A stretch of DNA of 53,449 nt from Chryseobacterium sp. (GTDB lineage Bacteria > Bacteroidota > Bacteroidia > Flavobacteriales > Weeksellaceae). The notes under the pieces were generated by a model that was given only the letters and a program-made list of their open reading frames with translations, was not told the origin of the DNA and ran no database searches. Positions 32,995 through 40,666 of the stretch are shown here, piece by piece; the stretch's first letter is position 1, and each line of letters begins with the position of its first letter. The stretch spans positions 1 to 53,449 of the forward strand of contig QFQW01000018.1 in the NCBI GenBank assembly GCA_003248755.1. The letters run 5' to 3'. The position numbers and the translations under genes were made by a program.

Positions 32995-33229
32995 TCTCTT
33001 CTTCTTTATTTAAAATCTCAAGTCGTTTCAAAGTTGTATATAAGGACAAGCAAAGTCCACTGAGTCCAATTACTAAAACCAAAACATTGGAACCCGTTTC
33101 AAAATACAAATCCAGTTGGTGTCCGCCCCAAAAAGCAATCCCAATAATAAATAACATCTGAAAAACAACAGATGAATACTTTCCATATTTTCTAAGGGAA
33201 TCGGAGGCGTTATTTTTTTTGTCTTCCAA
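32978..33229 (-). CDS. AtpZ/AtpI-family protein
   Basis: 83 residues with two membrane helices. The family pattern is visible in Y-S-S-V-V-F-Q-M-L-F-I-I-G-I-A-F-W-G-G-H-Q-L-D. First gene of the ATP synthase cluster, and it overlaps the next gene by 17 bases. AtpZ/AtpI pairs have been linked to ion transport and c-ring assembly in Bacillus and others. A -7 box lies 15 bases upstream. Confidence 0.85.
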   Translation of the reverse strand: MEDKKNNASDSLRKYGKYSSVVFQMLFIIGIAFWGGHQLDLYFETGSNVLVLVIGLSGLCLSLYTTLKRLEILNKEEENAKQK

Positions 33230-33243
33230 TTTTTTGATTTTTG

Positions 33244-33251
33244 CAAAAGTA
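33244..33251 (-). promoter_or_regulatory. Predicted -7 box for the ATP synthase cluster
   Basis: Minus-strand TACTTTTG (TAnnTTTG) just before the first gene, giving a very short leader. Confidence 0.45.
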
Positions 33252-33386
33252 AGGAAAGTATTTATCTTATTTGTATCGGAGATTTTAACACAAAGTGTAC
33301 AAAGATTTCTTTTGACATTATTAAAAATATTTTAGGTTCACAAAGACGCTTTGCTTATCAAAGAAATATAATTGTAACATCTAATT

Positions 33387-33466
33387 TGTCATTCCGTAGG
33401 AATCTCGACAGCTAAGTTTAGATTGACTTCGTCGAACCACTTCGTTAGGTTTCCTACGGAATGACA
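33387..33466. repeat. Imperfect palindromic repeat R2, copy a
   Basis: The ends TGTCATTCCGTAGGAA and TTCCTACGGAATGACA form a 16-bp inverted repeat around about 48 internal bases that include GACTTCGTCGAACCACTTCG. The same element, inverted, occurs at 51518-51598. It lies in the 549-base gap between the AtpZ-like gene and ffh, upstream of R1 copy d. Confidence 0.8.
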
Positions 33467-33562
33467 ATATTGTATTTAATGCTAAATGTGGTTTTTACGT
33501 TGAATCTGCAGCCCGAATTATCTCCTATTTATTATATTATTTTATTTGAATCGATGAATCTC

Positions 33563-33690
33563 GTTCCTCGATTTGAGCGGAAATCCTTTTTTGCTTGGAC
33601 TTAGGTTCTATTTAGATTGAAAGCTTGTGTAAAAAAGATTGAGAGCCCTTCGACAAGCTCAGGATAAACTACAGATGGATTAAGCTGCCC
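33563..33690 (+). repeat. Dispersed structured repeat R1, copy d, with an inserted fragment
   Basis: First block GATTTGAGCGGAAATCC (33570-33586). Stem arms CTTTTTT and GCTT pair with AAGC and AAAAAAG. The second block starts GATTGAGAGC (33637-33646), is interrupted by about 30 bases containing CCTTCGACAAGCTCAGGAT, then resumes as GGATTAAGCTGCCC (33677-33690). It lies upstream of ffh in the same orientation, but the ffh promoter is separate and downstream of it. Confidence 0.7.
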
Positions 33691-33745
33691 AAAAACTCAT
33701 AATTAATCTAACCATTTCGTAATGGGATGATTGCCGAATTTTTCT

Positions 33746-33753
33746 TATTTTTG
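33746..33753 (+). promoter_or_regulatory. Predicted -7 box for ffh
   Basis: TATTTTTG (TAnnTTTG) lies 25 bases before the ATG at 33779. It lies inside the longer open frame that begins at 33731, so that longer start is unlikely. Confidence 0.5.
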
Positions 33754-33778
33754 CTACCTTAAATATCTTATTAAATTT

Positions 33779-35143
33779 ATGTTCAACAGTTTACAAGACA
33801 AGCTAGATAAAGCGCTTCATAATATTTCCGGACGTGGAAAAATCACGGAAATCAACGTTGCAGAAACGGTAAAGGAAATCCGAAGAGCATTGGTGGATGC
33901 CGATGTAAATTATAAAGTTGCAAAAGACCTTACAAAAAGAGTTCAGGACAAAGCAATCGGAGAAAACGTTTTAACTTCGCTGACGCCGGGACAATTGATG
34001 ACGAAAATTGTTCACGACGAATTGGTTGACCTGATGGGAGGTTCTCAGGAAGGAATCAATCTTTCGGGGAAACCAACTGTAATTTTGATTGCCGGTCTTC
34101 AAGGTTCCGGTAAAACTACTTTTTCAGGAAAATTAGCCAATTATCTAAAACAAAAAAGAAGCAAAAAACCACTTTTGGTAGCTTGTGATGTTTACAGACC
34201 TGCGGCGATTGACCAGTTGAAAGTTCTGGGAACTCAAATCAATATTGAAGTTTATACGGAGGTAGAAAATAAAAATCCTGTTGCGATTGCTGAGAATGCG
34301 ATTAATTATGCTAAATCTAATGGATTTGATACGATTATCGTGGATACGGCTGGTCGTTTGGCGATTGATGAACAAATGATGAACGAAATCAAGTCTGTTC
34401 ATCAAACTATCAAACCGACTGAGACGCTTTTCGTTGTAGATTCGATGACGGGGCAAGATGCGGTAAATACTGCAAAAGCCTTCAATGACACTTTGAATTT
34501 TGATGGTGTTGTTCTTACTAAATTAGATGGTGATACCCGAGGTGGAGCTGCATTGACAATCCGTTCGGTTGTAGAAAAGCCAATTAAATTTATCTCTACC
34601 GGAGAAAAAATGGAAGCGCTTGACCTTTTCTATCCTGAAAGAATGGCGGATAGAATCCTTGGAATGGGAGACGTTGTTTCCTTGGTCGAGAGAGCTCAGG
34701 AACAATTTGATGAAGAGGAAGCTAAAAAACTTCATAAGAAAATTGCTAAGAATGAGTTTGGCTTCGATGACTTCTTGAAGCAAATCAACCAAATCAAGAA
34801 AATGGGTAATATGAAGGACTTGATGGGAATGATTCCTGGTGTTGGAAAAGCTATCAAAGATGTGGACATCAATGATGATGCTTTCAAACACATCGAAGCG
34901 ATTATCCACTCAATGACGCCTGACGAAAGAAGAAGACCTTCTATCATCAACGTTTCAAGAAAACAAAGAATTGCTAAAGGTGCAGGAAGAAAATTGGAAG
35001 ATGTAAATGCACTAATGAAACAATTTGATCAGATGGGCAAAATGATGAAGATGATGCAAGGCCCACAAGGAAAACAAATGATGCAAATGATGAGCAAAAT
35101 GCCGAATATCCCTGGAATGGGCGGCGGATTGTTTGGGAAGTAA
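33779..35143 (+). CDS. ffh: Signal recognition particle protein Ffh (SRP54)
   Basis: 454 residues from the ATG at 33779. An N domain (M-F-N-S-L-Q-D-K-L) is followed by the GTPase G domain: G-L-Q-G-S-G-K-T-T-F (about 108-117), D-T-A-G-R-L-A-I-D and T-K-L-D-G-D-T-R-G-G-A. A methionine-rich M domain from about 300 binds signal sequences and 4.5S RNA; the tail has M-M-K-M-M-Q and Q-M-M-Q-M-M. Targets inner-membrane proteins co-translationally. Ends before a strong terminator. Confidence 0.97.
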   Translation: MFNSLQDKLDKALHNISGRGKITEINVAETVKEIRRALVDADVNYKVAKDLTKRVQDKAIGENVLTSLTPGQLMTKIVHDELVDLMGGSQEGINLSGKPTVILIAGLQGSGKTTFSGKLANYLKQKRSKKPLLVACDVYRPAAIDQLKVLGTQINIEVYTEVENKNPVAIAENAINYAKSNGFDTIIVDTAGRLAIDEQMMNEIKSVHQTIKPTETLFVVDSMTGQDAVNTAKAFNDTLNFDGVVLTKLDGDTRGGAALTIRSVVEKPIKFISTGEKMEALDLFYPERMADRILGMGDVVSLVERAQEQFDEEEAKKLHKKIAKNEFGFDDFLKQINQIKKMGNMKDLMGMIPGVGKAIKDVDINDDAFKHIEAIIHSMTPDERRRPSIINVSRKQRIAKGAGRKLEDVNALMKQFDQMGKMMKMMQGPQGKQMMQMMSKMPNIPGMGGGLFGK

Positions 35144-35161
35144 TATTATCATAAATATTTT

Positions 35162-35190
35162 AAAAGCTTCAACATGTTGAAGCTTTTTTT
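35162..35190 (+). terminator. Terminator after ffh
   Basis: Long perfect stem AAAGCTTCAAC/GTTGAAGCTTT with a two-base centre, and seven T. Confidence 0.88.
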
Positions 35191-35328
35191 ATTAACAAGA
35201 TAAAAAACCGCCCTCACGGAAAAGAACGGTTTTAAATGAATTTGGGTTTATCATTTTGGAATTACTAAGGTAAAGAATAAGAAAATTTATCCCAATTTTC
35301 TAGAACTGACTTTTGACAGAATATCAAT

Positions 35329-35360
35329 AAAACTTTCCTTTTCGGAAAGTTTTTGTTTTT
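35329..35360. terminator. Terminator at the 3' end of the hxlR-type gene
   Basis: Stem AAAACTTTCC/GGAAAGTTTT with flanking T/A runs, able to act in both directions. A nearly identical hairpin lies at 37147-37180 on the far side of the SDR/SnoaL-like pair. The 140 bases between this and the ffh terminator hold only a weak AAACCG/CGGTTT hairpin near 35208-35233. Confidence 0.75.
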
Positions 35361-35721
35361 ACTTAAAATTCAACCTTTTCAGGATAACTTCTCTAAGATG
35401 CTCTTCATTGGCATCGCCCCATTCCCCAATTGCTGCGATCACCGGAATCAGCGTTTTACCAAATTCGGTCAAGCTGTACTCTACTTTTGGCGGAACCACG
35501 GGATAGATGATCTTGGTCACCAGGTCGTGGTCTTCCAATTCTTTCAGTTGGATATTCAAAACCCGGCGCGAGGCATCCGGTATCTTCCGTTGCAGCTCAC
35601 TGGGCCTTTTATATCCTTGATGGATAAACCATAACAGACGGATTTTCCATTTGCCATATAGTACTTCGCCTATCAAATCCAGGCCGCAATTCAGATTCGG
35701 GATTATTTTTCTTTCATACAT
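35359..35721 (-). CDS. HxlR-family winged-helix transcriptional regulator
   Basis: 120 residues. The HxlR pattern is visible: C-G-L-D-L-I-G-E-V-L-Y-G-K-W-K-I-R-L-L-W near 12-31, P-S-E-L-Q-R-K-I-P-D-A-S-R-R-V-L-N-I-Q-L-K-E-L for the recognition helix, and the wing V-E-Y-S-L-T-E-F-G. A cysteine at 12 is in the position used for redox sensing in some HxlR proteins. It is divergent from the SDR gene and probably controls it. Its codon and base use is GC-richer than the surroundings. Confidence 0.92.
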   Translation of the reverse strand: MYERKIIPNLNCGLDLIGEVLYGKWKIRLLWFIHQGYKRPSELQRKIPDASRRVLNIQLKELEDHDLVTKIIYPVVPPKVEYSLTEFGKTLIPVIAAIGEWGDANEEHLREVILKRLNFK

Positions 35722-35755
35722 ATTACAAAACTAAACCTATGTTCCGATTTGCACA

Positions 35756-35778
35756 ATAGGGGAAAAACTAATCCCTAT
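35756..35778. promoter_or_regulatory. Candidate HxlR operator
   Basis: Inverted repeat ATAGGG/CCCTAT (35756-35761 with 35773-35778) in the divergent promoter region. A third CCCTAT lies at 35829-35834, just before the SDR start. It is consistent with a dimeric winged-helix regulator. The assignment rests on position only. Confidence 0.4.
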
Positions 35779-35848
35779 ATGAATCGTATTTCCGTACTTG
35801 TAAGAACTGTTTTTACGCCCCAATTTTGCCCTATAAATATTTAAACAA

Positions 35849-36640
35849 ATGGAACAATTTAATTTCAACAATGAGTTATCCGGTAAGATTGCTTTGGTAA
35901 CCGGAGGAACAAAAGGAGCAGGCAGAGCAATCGCAGAAAGACTTTTACAAGCGGGGGCAACCGTCATCATTACCGCAAGAAACGCCCCTGAACAAGAAAA
36001 CAGTCAGCTGCATTTTATTGCAGCCGACCTCAGCACATCAGAAGGTTCCAAAAAAGTAATCCGTGAAGTGCTTTCGACTTATGGTAAGCTAGACATCCTG
36101 GTAAACAACCTTGGCGGTTCATCCACGCCTGCCGGAGGTTTTGCCACATTAACGGATGAAGACTGGGAATCTACGCTGCAGGCCAACCTGCTGCCTCCGG
36201 TCCGACTGGACAGGGGATTTCTGCCTCAAATGATTGAACGCAAAACGGGGGTTATTATTCACATTGCTTCGATACAAGGTATATTACCACTTTACGATTC
36301 TACTTTACCATACGCCGCTTCAAAAGCAGGACTGATCAATTATAGTAAAAGTCTATCTAACGAAGTGACACCAAAAGGTGTTCGTGTACTTAGTGTCTCG
36401 CCCGGATGGATCAATACAACGGCATCGGAAGCCTGGCTGGGCGAGATTGCCAGAAATGCTAACAGTACGGTTGAAGAAGCGCAACAAGGTGTAATGGATG
36501 CTTTGGGCGGAATCCCTTTCGGAAGGCCTGCCGAACCACAGGAAGTCGCAGAATTTGTTGGCTTTCTGGTATCACCAAGAGCAAAATATCTGACAGGAAC
36601 TAATTTCATCATCGATGGCGGTACGGTACCAACTATTTAA
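35849..36640 (+). CDS. Short-chain dehydrogenase/reductase (SDR) family oxidoreductase
   Basis: 263 residues. The cofactor motif T-G-G-T-K-G-A-G-R-A-I-A is near residues 18-29. N-N-L-G-G is the structural N-A-G equivalent. The catalytic serine lies in H-I-A-S-I-Q-G, and Y-A-A-S-K holds the catalytic Tyr and Lys. The C-terminal F-I-I-D-G-G-T is typical of classical SDRs. Substrate unknown. Positions 36121-36240 contain 67 G or C in 120 bases, well above the window background, suggesting recent acquisition. It forms an operon with the SnoaL-like gene 21 bases downstream. Confidence 0.92.
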   Translation: MEQFNFNNELSGKIALVTGGTKGAGRAIAERLLQAGATVIITARNAPEQENSQLHFIAADLSTSEGSKKVIREVLSTYGKLDILVNNLGGSSTPAGGFATLTDEDWESTLQANLLPPVRLDRGFLPQMIERKTGVIIHIASIQGILPLYDSTLPYAASKAGLINYSKSLSNEVTPKGVRVLSVSPGWINTTASEAWLGEIARNANSTVEEAQQGVMDALGGIPFGRPAEPQEVAEFVGFLVSPRAKYLTGTNFIIDGGTVPTI

Positions 36641-36661
36641 TAACTTTTAAAAATTTAAATT

Positions 36662-36976
36662 ATGAACTTACCAAAAGTAGTCGAAGAACTAATAAAAACA
36701 CAAAACGATTTTGACAGCGCAGCTTACGCCAAATGTTTTACGGAAACAGCAGTAGTTTTTGACGATGGCAAAACACATACAGGCAAAAAAGAAATTGAAC
36801 AATGGATACACAAAGCCAACCAAGATTACCGAGCCACTATGAAGCCCGTAGAATATTCGCAAACACAACAGACGCTGAAAACTGAAGTTTCGGGGAATTT
36901 CCCGGGAAGCCCGATTACAATGACTTATCATTATGAATTCGAGGACGGATTGATTCAATCGCTAGAAATTGTTTAG
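36662..36976 (+). CDS. SnoaL-like/NTF2-fold protein
   Basis: 104 residues. A cone-shaped NTF2-like fold is suggested by the pattern of an initial helix, A-A-Y-A-K-C-F-T-E-T-A-V-V-F-D-D-G-K-T-H-T-G-K-K-E-I, and terminal beta strands (M-T-Y-H-Y-E-F-E-D-G-L-I-Q-S-L-E-I). Small proteins of this type often accompany SDRs and bind or isomerise small molecules. No catalytic residue can be named with confidence. Probably co-transcribed with the SDR and regulated by the HxlR protein. Confidence 0.8.
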   Translation: MNLPKVVEELIKTQNDFDSAAYAKCFTETAVVFDDGKTHTGKKEIEQWIHKANQDYRATMKPVEYSQTQQTLKTEVSGNFPGSPITMTYHYEFEDGLIQSLEIV

Positions 36977-37067
36977 GGTTAAGCTTTGAATAATTTGTTC
37001 GGCTATTGGAAAGTAAATTTGATAAATGATGAAAAGTTTTCAGAGGTTTGGTCAGTTACTTTCTTTT

Positions 37068-37127
37068 GATAAAAAATCGAAGGAAGCTCTCCTATATCTA
37101 TCGTCGAAAATATTAAGATTTTTTATC
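37068..37127. repeat. 11-bp perfect inverted repeat
   Basis: GATAAAAAATC (37068-37078) and GATTTTTTATC (37117-37127) enclose 38 bases, between the SnoaL-like gene and the next terminator. It may be a weak long hairpin or the edge of an old insertion. The rest of this 300-base gap holds the terminator at 37147 and the operator at 37201. Confidence 0.35.
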
Positions 37128-37146
37128 TTCCAAAAAATAGTGTTGT

Positions 37147-37180
37147 AAAAAAACTTTCCTTTTTGGAAAGTTTTTTCTTT
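37147..37180 (+). terminator. Terminator downstream of the SDR/SnoaL-like pair
   Basis: Stem AAAAAACTTTCC/GGAAAGTTTTTT, nearly identical to the hairpin at 35329-35360. Confidence 0.8.
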
Positions 37181-37200
37181 TTCACAGAAAATCATAACTC

Positions 37201-37219
37201 TGTCACAAAATGTCACGCC
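37201..37219 (+). promoter_or_regulatory. GTCAC-box operator upstream of the FG-GAP/T9SS gene
   Basis: TGTCACAAAATGTCACGCC: two TGTCAC units with a 10-base period, ending in GCC, 57 bases before the start codon at 37277. The same arrangement recurs 58 bases before the start of the gene at 40667. Confidence 0.6.
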
Positions 37220-37276
37220 TTTTTTATAAGGTTTCAAATTTCCGATATATAACTTCACACAACAAAAGAATTATAT

Positions 37277-38761
37277 ATGAAAAAACATCTATTCTCGAGA
37301 ATTTTAAACAGAGGAATTCTATCAATTCCTGTTTTCAGTTTGGCATTGGTCTATGGACAATATCAATCCAAAAAAATTACAGCTTCCACCAGAGAAAGCC
37401 GTGCGGAATTCGGAACATCGGTTGCAATCAATAACCAATTCATTGCTGTTGGTGCTTCCAGAGAAGAAATTGCAAAAGGTGCAGTTTACATTCATCGAAA
37501 AAATGGAAGCAACTGGAATTTCAATCAAAGGATCACAGCTCCGGACGGCTTTGAAATGGCGGAATTTGGAGGAAGTATAAAGTTCGGAACCGATTATCTT
37601 TTAATTGCCGCAGGAAGAGCGGACATCGAAAATACAATCCGAGCCGGAGCTCTGTATGTTTACGATTTGGACCCTAACAACCAATGGAATCTCACAAAAA
37701 AACTAATCGCTTCTGATTATGATAACGATGCACTGTTGGGCGTTAATCCGACTTCCCTTGCTGTCGATGGACACACGATTGTGGCAGGCGCACCAGGACT
37801 CAGCAGTTGGAATGGAGCCGTTTATATCTATGAAAAGAACGGTAGTAATTGGGAAGAAACACAGAAAATCACTTCACCGGAAAGTGTAGATTTTGGAAAT
37901 TTCGGAATTGGCGTCAGCCTTTACGGGGATTATCTTGTGGTTGGCGCAAGTGGTGTTAACAATAGCGCAGGGAAAATTTATATTTATAAAAAGAATGATT
38001 CCGGAGAATGGATTTTTCATCAAAGTCTAACTTCATCGGATAATTTTGAAAACTCCTATTTTGGAAATTCAGTTAGCATTTCTGGTAATGAATTGGTAGT
38101 CGGCGCCTATACGGAAGCCGACACAGGCAATCCATCAATGGCGTATATTTTCAAATTAAATGACAGTGGAAACTGGGAAGAAACTCAAAAAATCCCTAGC
38201 TATGAATCTCCTGAGCATACTTATTTCGCATGGATGTGTGAAATGAAAAACGACAAGCTTCTCATCAGCGCTCCACATCTATACGGAACTGAACCTGGAA
38301 GAACTTTACTTTACAAAAAGAACAGCCAGAACCAATGGGAATTTGACCAGGAACTGAAACCCGCCAATGATGTGGCAGAAGATTTCTATGGGTGGAGTCT
38401 GGCAATGAATGACAACGAAATCGTAGTTGGCGCAGCAAGAGATGATTGGGACAGCAATGAAGAAAACGAGCTCAATGATGCAGGTTCTGCGTATATCTTC
38501 ACTTCGACGAATCTTGCAACGAGTGAAAATAATTTTTCTAATAATGATGTAAAGATCTATCCGAATCCTGCCAAAGATCTCGTTAATATTACGAGTAAGA
38601 AAGAAATTAATTCGGTTGAAATCCTGGATCAATCCGGAAAAAGAATTTCGGAGTCCAAAGAATTAAAAATCAATATTTCTCAACTTCCAAAAGGCATTTA
38701 CATTCTTAAAATAAAATTCTCAAATGGAAATTCGTCACTCCAGAAATTGATCAAACAATAA
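37277..38761 (+). CDS. Secreted FG-GAP repeat protein with T9SS sorting domain
   Basis: 494 residues. An N-terminal signal peptide (about 1-30) is followed by about seven FG-GAP-like beta-propeller blades with the recurring pattern F-G-x-S-V ... V-G-A ... G-A-V-Y-I-Y-x-K-N-G-S-N-W. A type A sorting domain (about 418-494; Y-P-N-P-A-K-D-L-V-N-I) ends the protein. It is probably a surface adhesin or binding protein exported by T9SS. It shares an upstream box with the broken gene at 40667, and the regulator at 38930 lies between the two. Confidence 0.88.
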   Translation: MKKHLFSRILNRGILSIPVFSLALVYGQYQSKKITASTRESRAEFGTSVAINNQFIAVGASREEIAKGAVYIHRKNGSNWNFNQRITAPDGFEMAEFGGSIKFGTDYLLIAAGRADIENTIRAGALYVYDLDPNNQWNLTKKLIASDYDNDALLGVNPTSLAVDGHTIVAGAPGLSSWNGAVYIYEKNGSNWEETQKITSPESVDFGNFGIGVSLYGDYLVVGASGVNNSAGKIYIYKKNDSGEWIFHQSLTSSDNFENSYFGNSVSISGNELVVGAYTEADTGNPSMAYIFKLNDSGNWEETQKIPSYESPEHTYFAWMCEMKNDKLLISAPHLYGTEPGRTLLYKKNSQNQWEFDQELKPANDVAEDFYGWSLAMNDNEIVVGAARDDWDSNEENELNDAGSAYIFTSTNLATSENNFSNNDVKIYPNPAKDLVNITSKKEINSVEILDQSGKRISESKELKINISQLPKGIYILKIKFSNGNSSLQKLIKQ

Positions 38762-38771
38762 TTATAAAACA

Positions 38772-38846
38772 CTTCGACTTCGCTCAGTGTGACAAGTCTT
38801 AAACTGAAATTCTTTACAAACAGTGTCAGTCTGGGCAGAGTCGAAG
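38772..38846. repeat. Imperfect palindromic repeat R3
   Basis: CTTCGACTTCGCTCAGTGTGAC at one end is mirrored by TGTCAGTCTGGGCAGAGTCGAAG at the other, giving an inverted repeat of about 23 bp with several mismatches. REP-like sequences of this type are common between genes in flavobacteria. A short related piece (CTTCGACAAGCTCAG) is inserted in R1 copy d. Confidence 0.65.
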
Positions 38847-38878
38847 ACTTTAAAATATTTCATCAACATCTCATCTTT

Positions 38879-38910
38879 TTGTTTTTACGATTAATTATAT
38901 CTATATTTCG
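38879..38910 (+). promoter_or_regulatory. Promoter of the TPR-HTH regulator gene
   Basis: TTG (38879-38881), a 20-base spacer, then TATATTTCG (38902-38910), close to the -33/-7 consensus, 20 bases before the ATG. No GTCAC box is present, so the regulator probably does not share the control of its neighbours. Confidence 0.5.
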
Positions 38911-38929
38911 TTATCGATTTGACTAGAAG

Positions 38930-40558
38930 ATGAAATTATTTCTGAAAATAATCCCAATAATTGTACTTTTTATTCTGCCTTCAACAATATTAGGGCAGTC
39001 GGAGAAAGAATGTGAAGTGATTATTGATTCTGCCATTCAGAAGATGTTCCGAAAAGAACACACGAAGTCTCTGGAAATGCTGATCCGTGTAAAATCTGTT
39101 TCTGAACAAAAAAAATGGGACAAATCCAACTTTCGTGCAACCAACAACATAGGTCTGAATTATTATCTGATGACGGACTTTGGCGAAGCTTTGAAATATT
39201 ATCTCGAAGCTTATGATATCGCGACCAATATGCCCGACAAAAAGCACGTGATGACGGTTGTCAACAATATTGCAGTCCTTTATTTTCAGGAAAAAAACAA
39301 CAAAAAAGCCTACGAATACTTCCTAAAAGCTTATCAGACCGCAAAAGAAAACAGCCGGAATGACAAAGCCGGTGCCTACGCAGTGAACCTCGGACTGGTC
39401 CTTAATAAGCTGAATAAGGTTAACGAAGCTTACAAATATATTCAGGAAGCGGAAACCCTGACCAAAGACGACCCGAAAGTCAACATCATGTACAAGATGG
39501 CCTTGGCAGAAAATCTTTATCTCAAGAAAAAATATAAAGAATCCGAAGCTATCATTGACAATCTGATTCCACAGCTTCAATCATCTGATGAAAATGAAAA
39601 TCTGGTTTTCCTTCTCCTGATAAAAGCTCAAATCAATGAGAAAAAAGGTGATCTTACCTCAGCAAAATCTTTGGCTTTGCAGGCCAGAAAACTCTCTCCA
39701 AATATCAATAACAGAGAAGAGGTTTACAATTACCTTTCAAAAATAAATGCCGAAACCAAGAATTATGATGAATCTTTGAAATATAAAGATTCGGTCATTA
39801 TTGCAAATGATTCGATTTCGAAAATTAATAATTCGACGCTGTTCAATAATGGCAAAATCAAGTTCGAAATGCAGAATTACCAGTTCGAACTCAAAGAAAG
39901 CCATCAACGTTTGAAAGATGAGAGAAAAATATTCTACATCATTATCGCTTCTGCCGTCATCATCATTTTGCTGGTGCTCCTTTTCCTTTATAATAACTCG
40001 ATAAAATACAAACAGCAGAAAAAGATCACGCAACTGGAATTTGAGAAAAAGCAAAGTGATAATCTGATTCTGACGCAACAACTGAAAGAACAGGAAACAT
40101 TGTCTTTACTTGAAAAAGAACGTCTCAAAAACGAAATCGAGCAACAAAACCGCCAGCTCACTTCACAAGCTTTAACCATCTCCAGCAGAAATGAAGTAGT
40201 AGAAGAAATCATTGAAGCGATTGTCAACCAACCGGAGATTTCCAACAATGCCAAATTGGTCAACTCTATCAAGGATTTGAAAATTCAGCTTAAAAGCAAT
40301 AATCAATGGGATAGTTTTTTCAAACATTTTGAAGGCGTCAATCAGAATTTCATCACTACTTTGAAAGAAAGACATCCGGATCTGAGTTCTTCAGAGATAA
40401 GATTCATCTGTTATGTTTATATGAATCTGAGCCATAAAGAAATTGCATCGATTCTCAACATCAGTCCGGAATCCTGCAGAAAAAGAAAGGAAAGAATCAG
40501 CAAAAAACTCAATCTTCCCGACAAAATAAACTTATATGACTATATTTCAGCAATATAG
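38930..40558 (+). CDS. Membrane-bound TPR sensor with cytoplasmic LuxR-like HTH domain
   Basis: 542 residues. Signal peptide or anchor (about 1-22), then tetratricopeptide repeats in the periplasm (about 30-300). A transmembrane helix follows (about 331-351, F-Y-I-I-I-A-S-A-V-I-I-I-L-L), then a coiled coil (about 355-420) and a C-terminal helix-turn-helix (about 478-535: S-S-S-E-I-R-F-I-C-Y-V-Y-M-N-L-S-H-K-E-I, then I-L-N-I-S-P-E-S-C-R-K-R). This one-protein sensor layout is widespread in Bacteroidota. It lies between two T9SS cargo genes with a shared upstream box, which makes them its likely targets. Confidence 0.88.
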   Translation: MKLFLKIIPIIVLFILPSTILGQSEKECEVIIDSAIQKMFRKEHTKSLEMLIRVKSVSEQKKWDKSNFRATNNIGLNYYLMTDFGEALKYYLEAYDIATNMPDKKHVMTVVNNIAVLYFQEKNNKKAYEYFLKAYQTAKENSRNDKAGAYAVNLGLVLNKLNKVNEAYKYIQEAETLTKDDPKVNIMYKMALAENLYLKKKYKESEAIIDNLIPQLQSSDENENLVFLLLIKAQINEKKGDLTSAKSLALQARKLSPNINNREEVYNYLSKINAETKNYDESLKYKDSVIIANDSISKINNSTLFNNGKIKFEMQNYQFELKESHQRLKDERKIFYIIIASAVIIILLVLLFLYNNSIKYKQQKKITQLEFEKKQSDNLILTQQLKEQETLSLLEKERLKNEIEQQNRQLTSQALTISSRNEVVEEIIEAIVNQPEISNNAKLVNSIKDLKIQLKSNNQWDSFFKHFEGVNQNFITTLKERHPDLSSSEIRFICYVYMNLSHKEIASILNISPESCRKRKERISKKLNLPDKINLYDYISAI

Positions 40559-40565
40559 ACAAAAT

Positions 40566-40608
40566 CACGTCACGCAGAAATTGAATCGATGTCACGCAAT
40601 GTCACGCC
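40566..40608 (+). promoter_or_regulatory. GTCAC-box operator array upstream of the broken BNR/T9SS gene
   Basis: TGTCACGCAATGTCACGCC (40590-40608) matches the box at 37201-37219 at 17 of 19 positions. A further CACGTCACGC lies 15 bases upstream. The distance to the start codon (58 bases) equals that of the other gene (57 bases). Confidence 0.6.
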
Positions 40609-40666
40609 ATTATTGATACATTTTTTTTGATTTATCATCAATTTTACATCAATAAAATTTTTGAAT

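Noticed and set aside
33731..33778. Longer start for ffh
   Set aside because: It lies upstream of and across the -7 box; the N domain of Ffh begins at the ATG at 33779.
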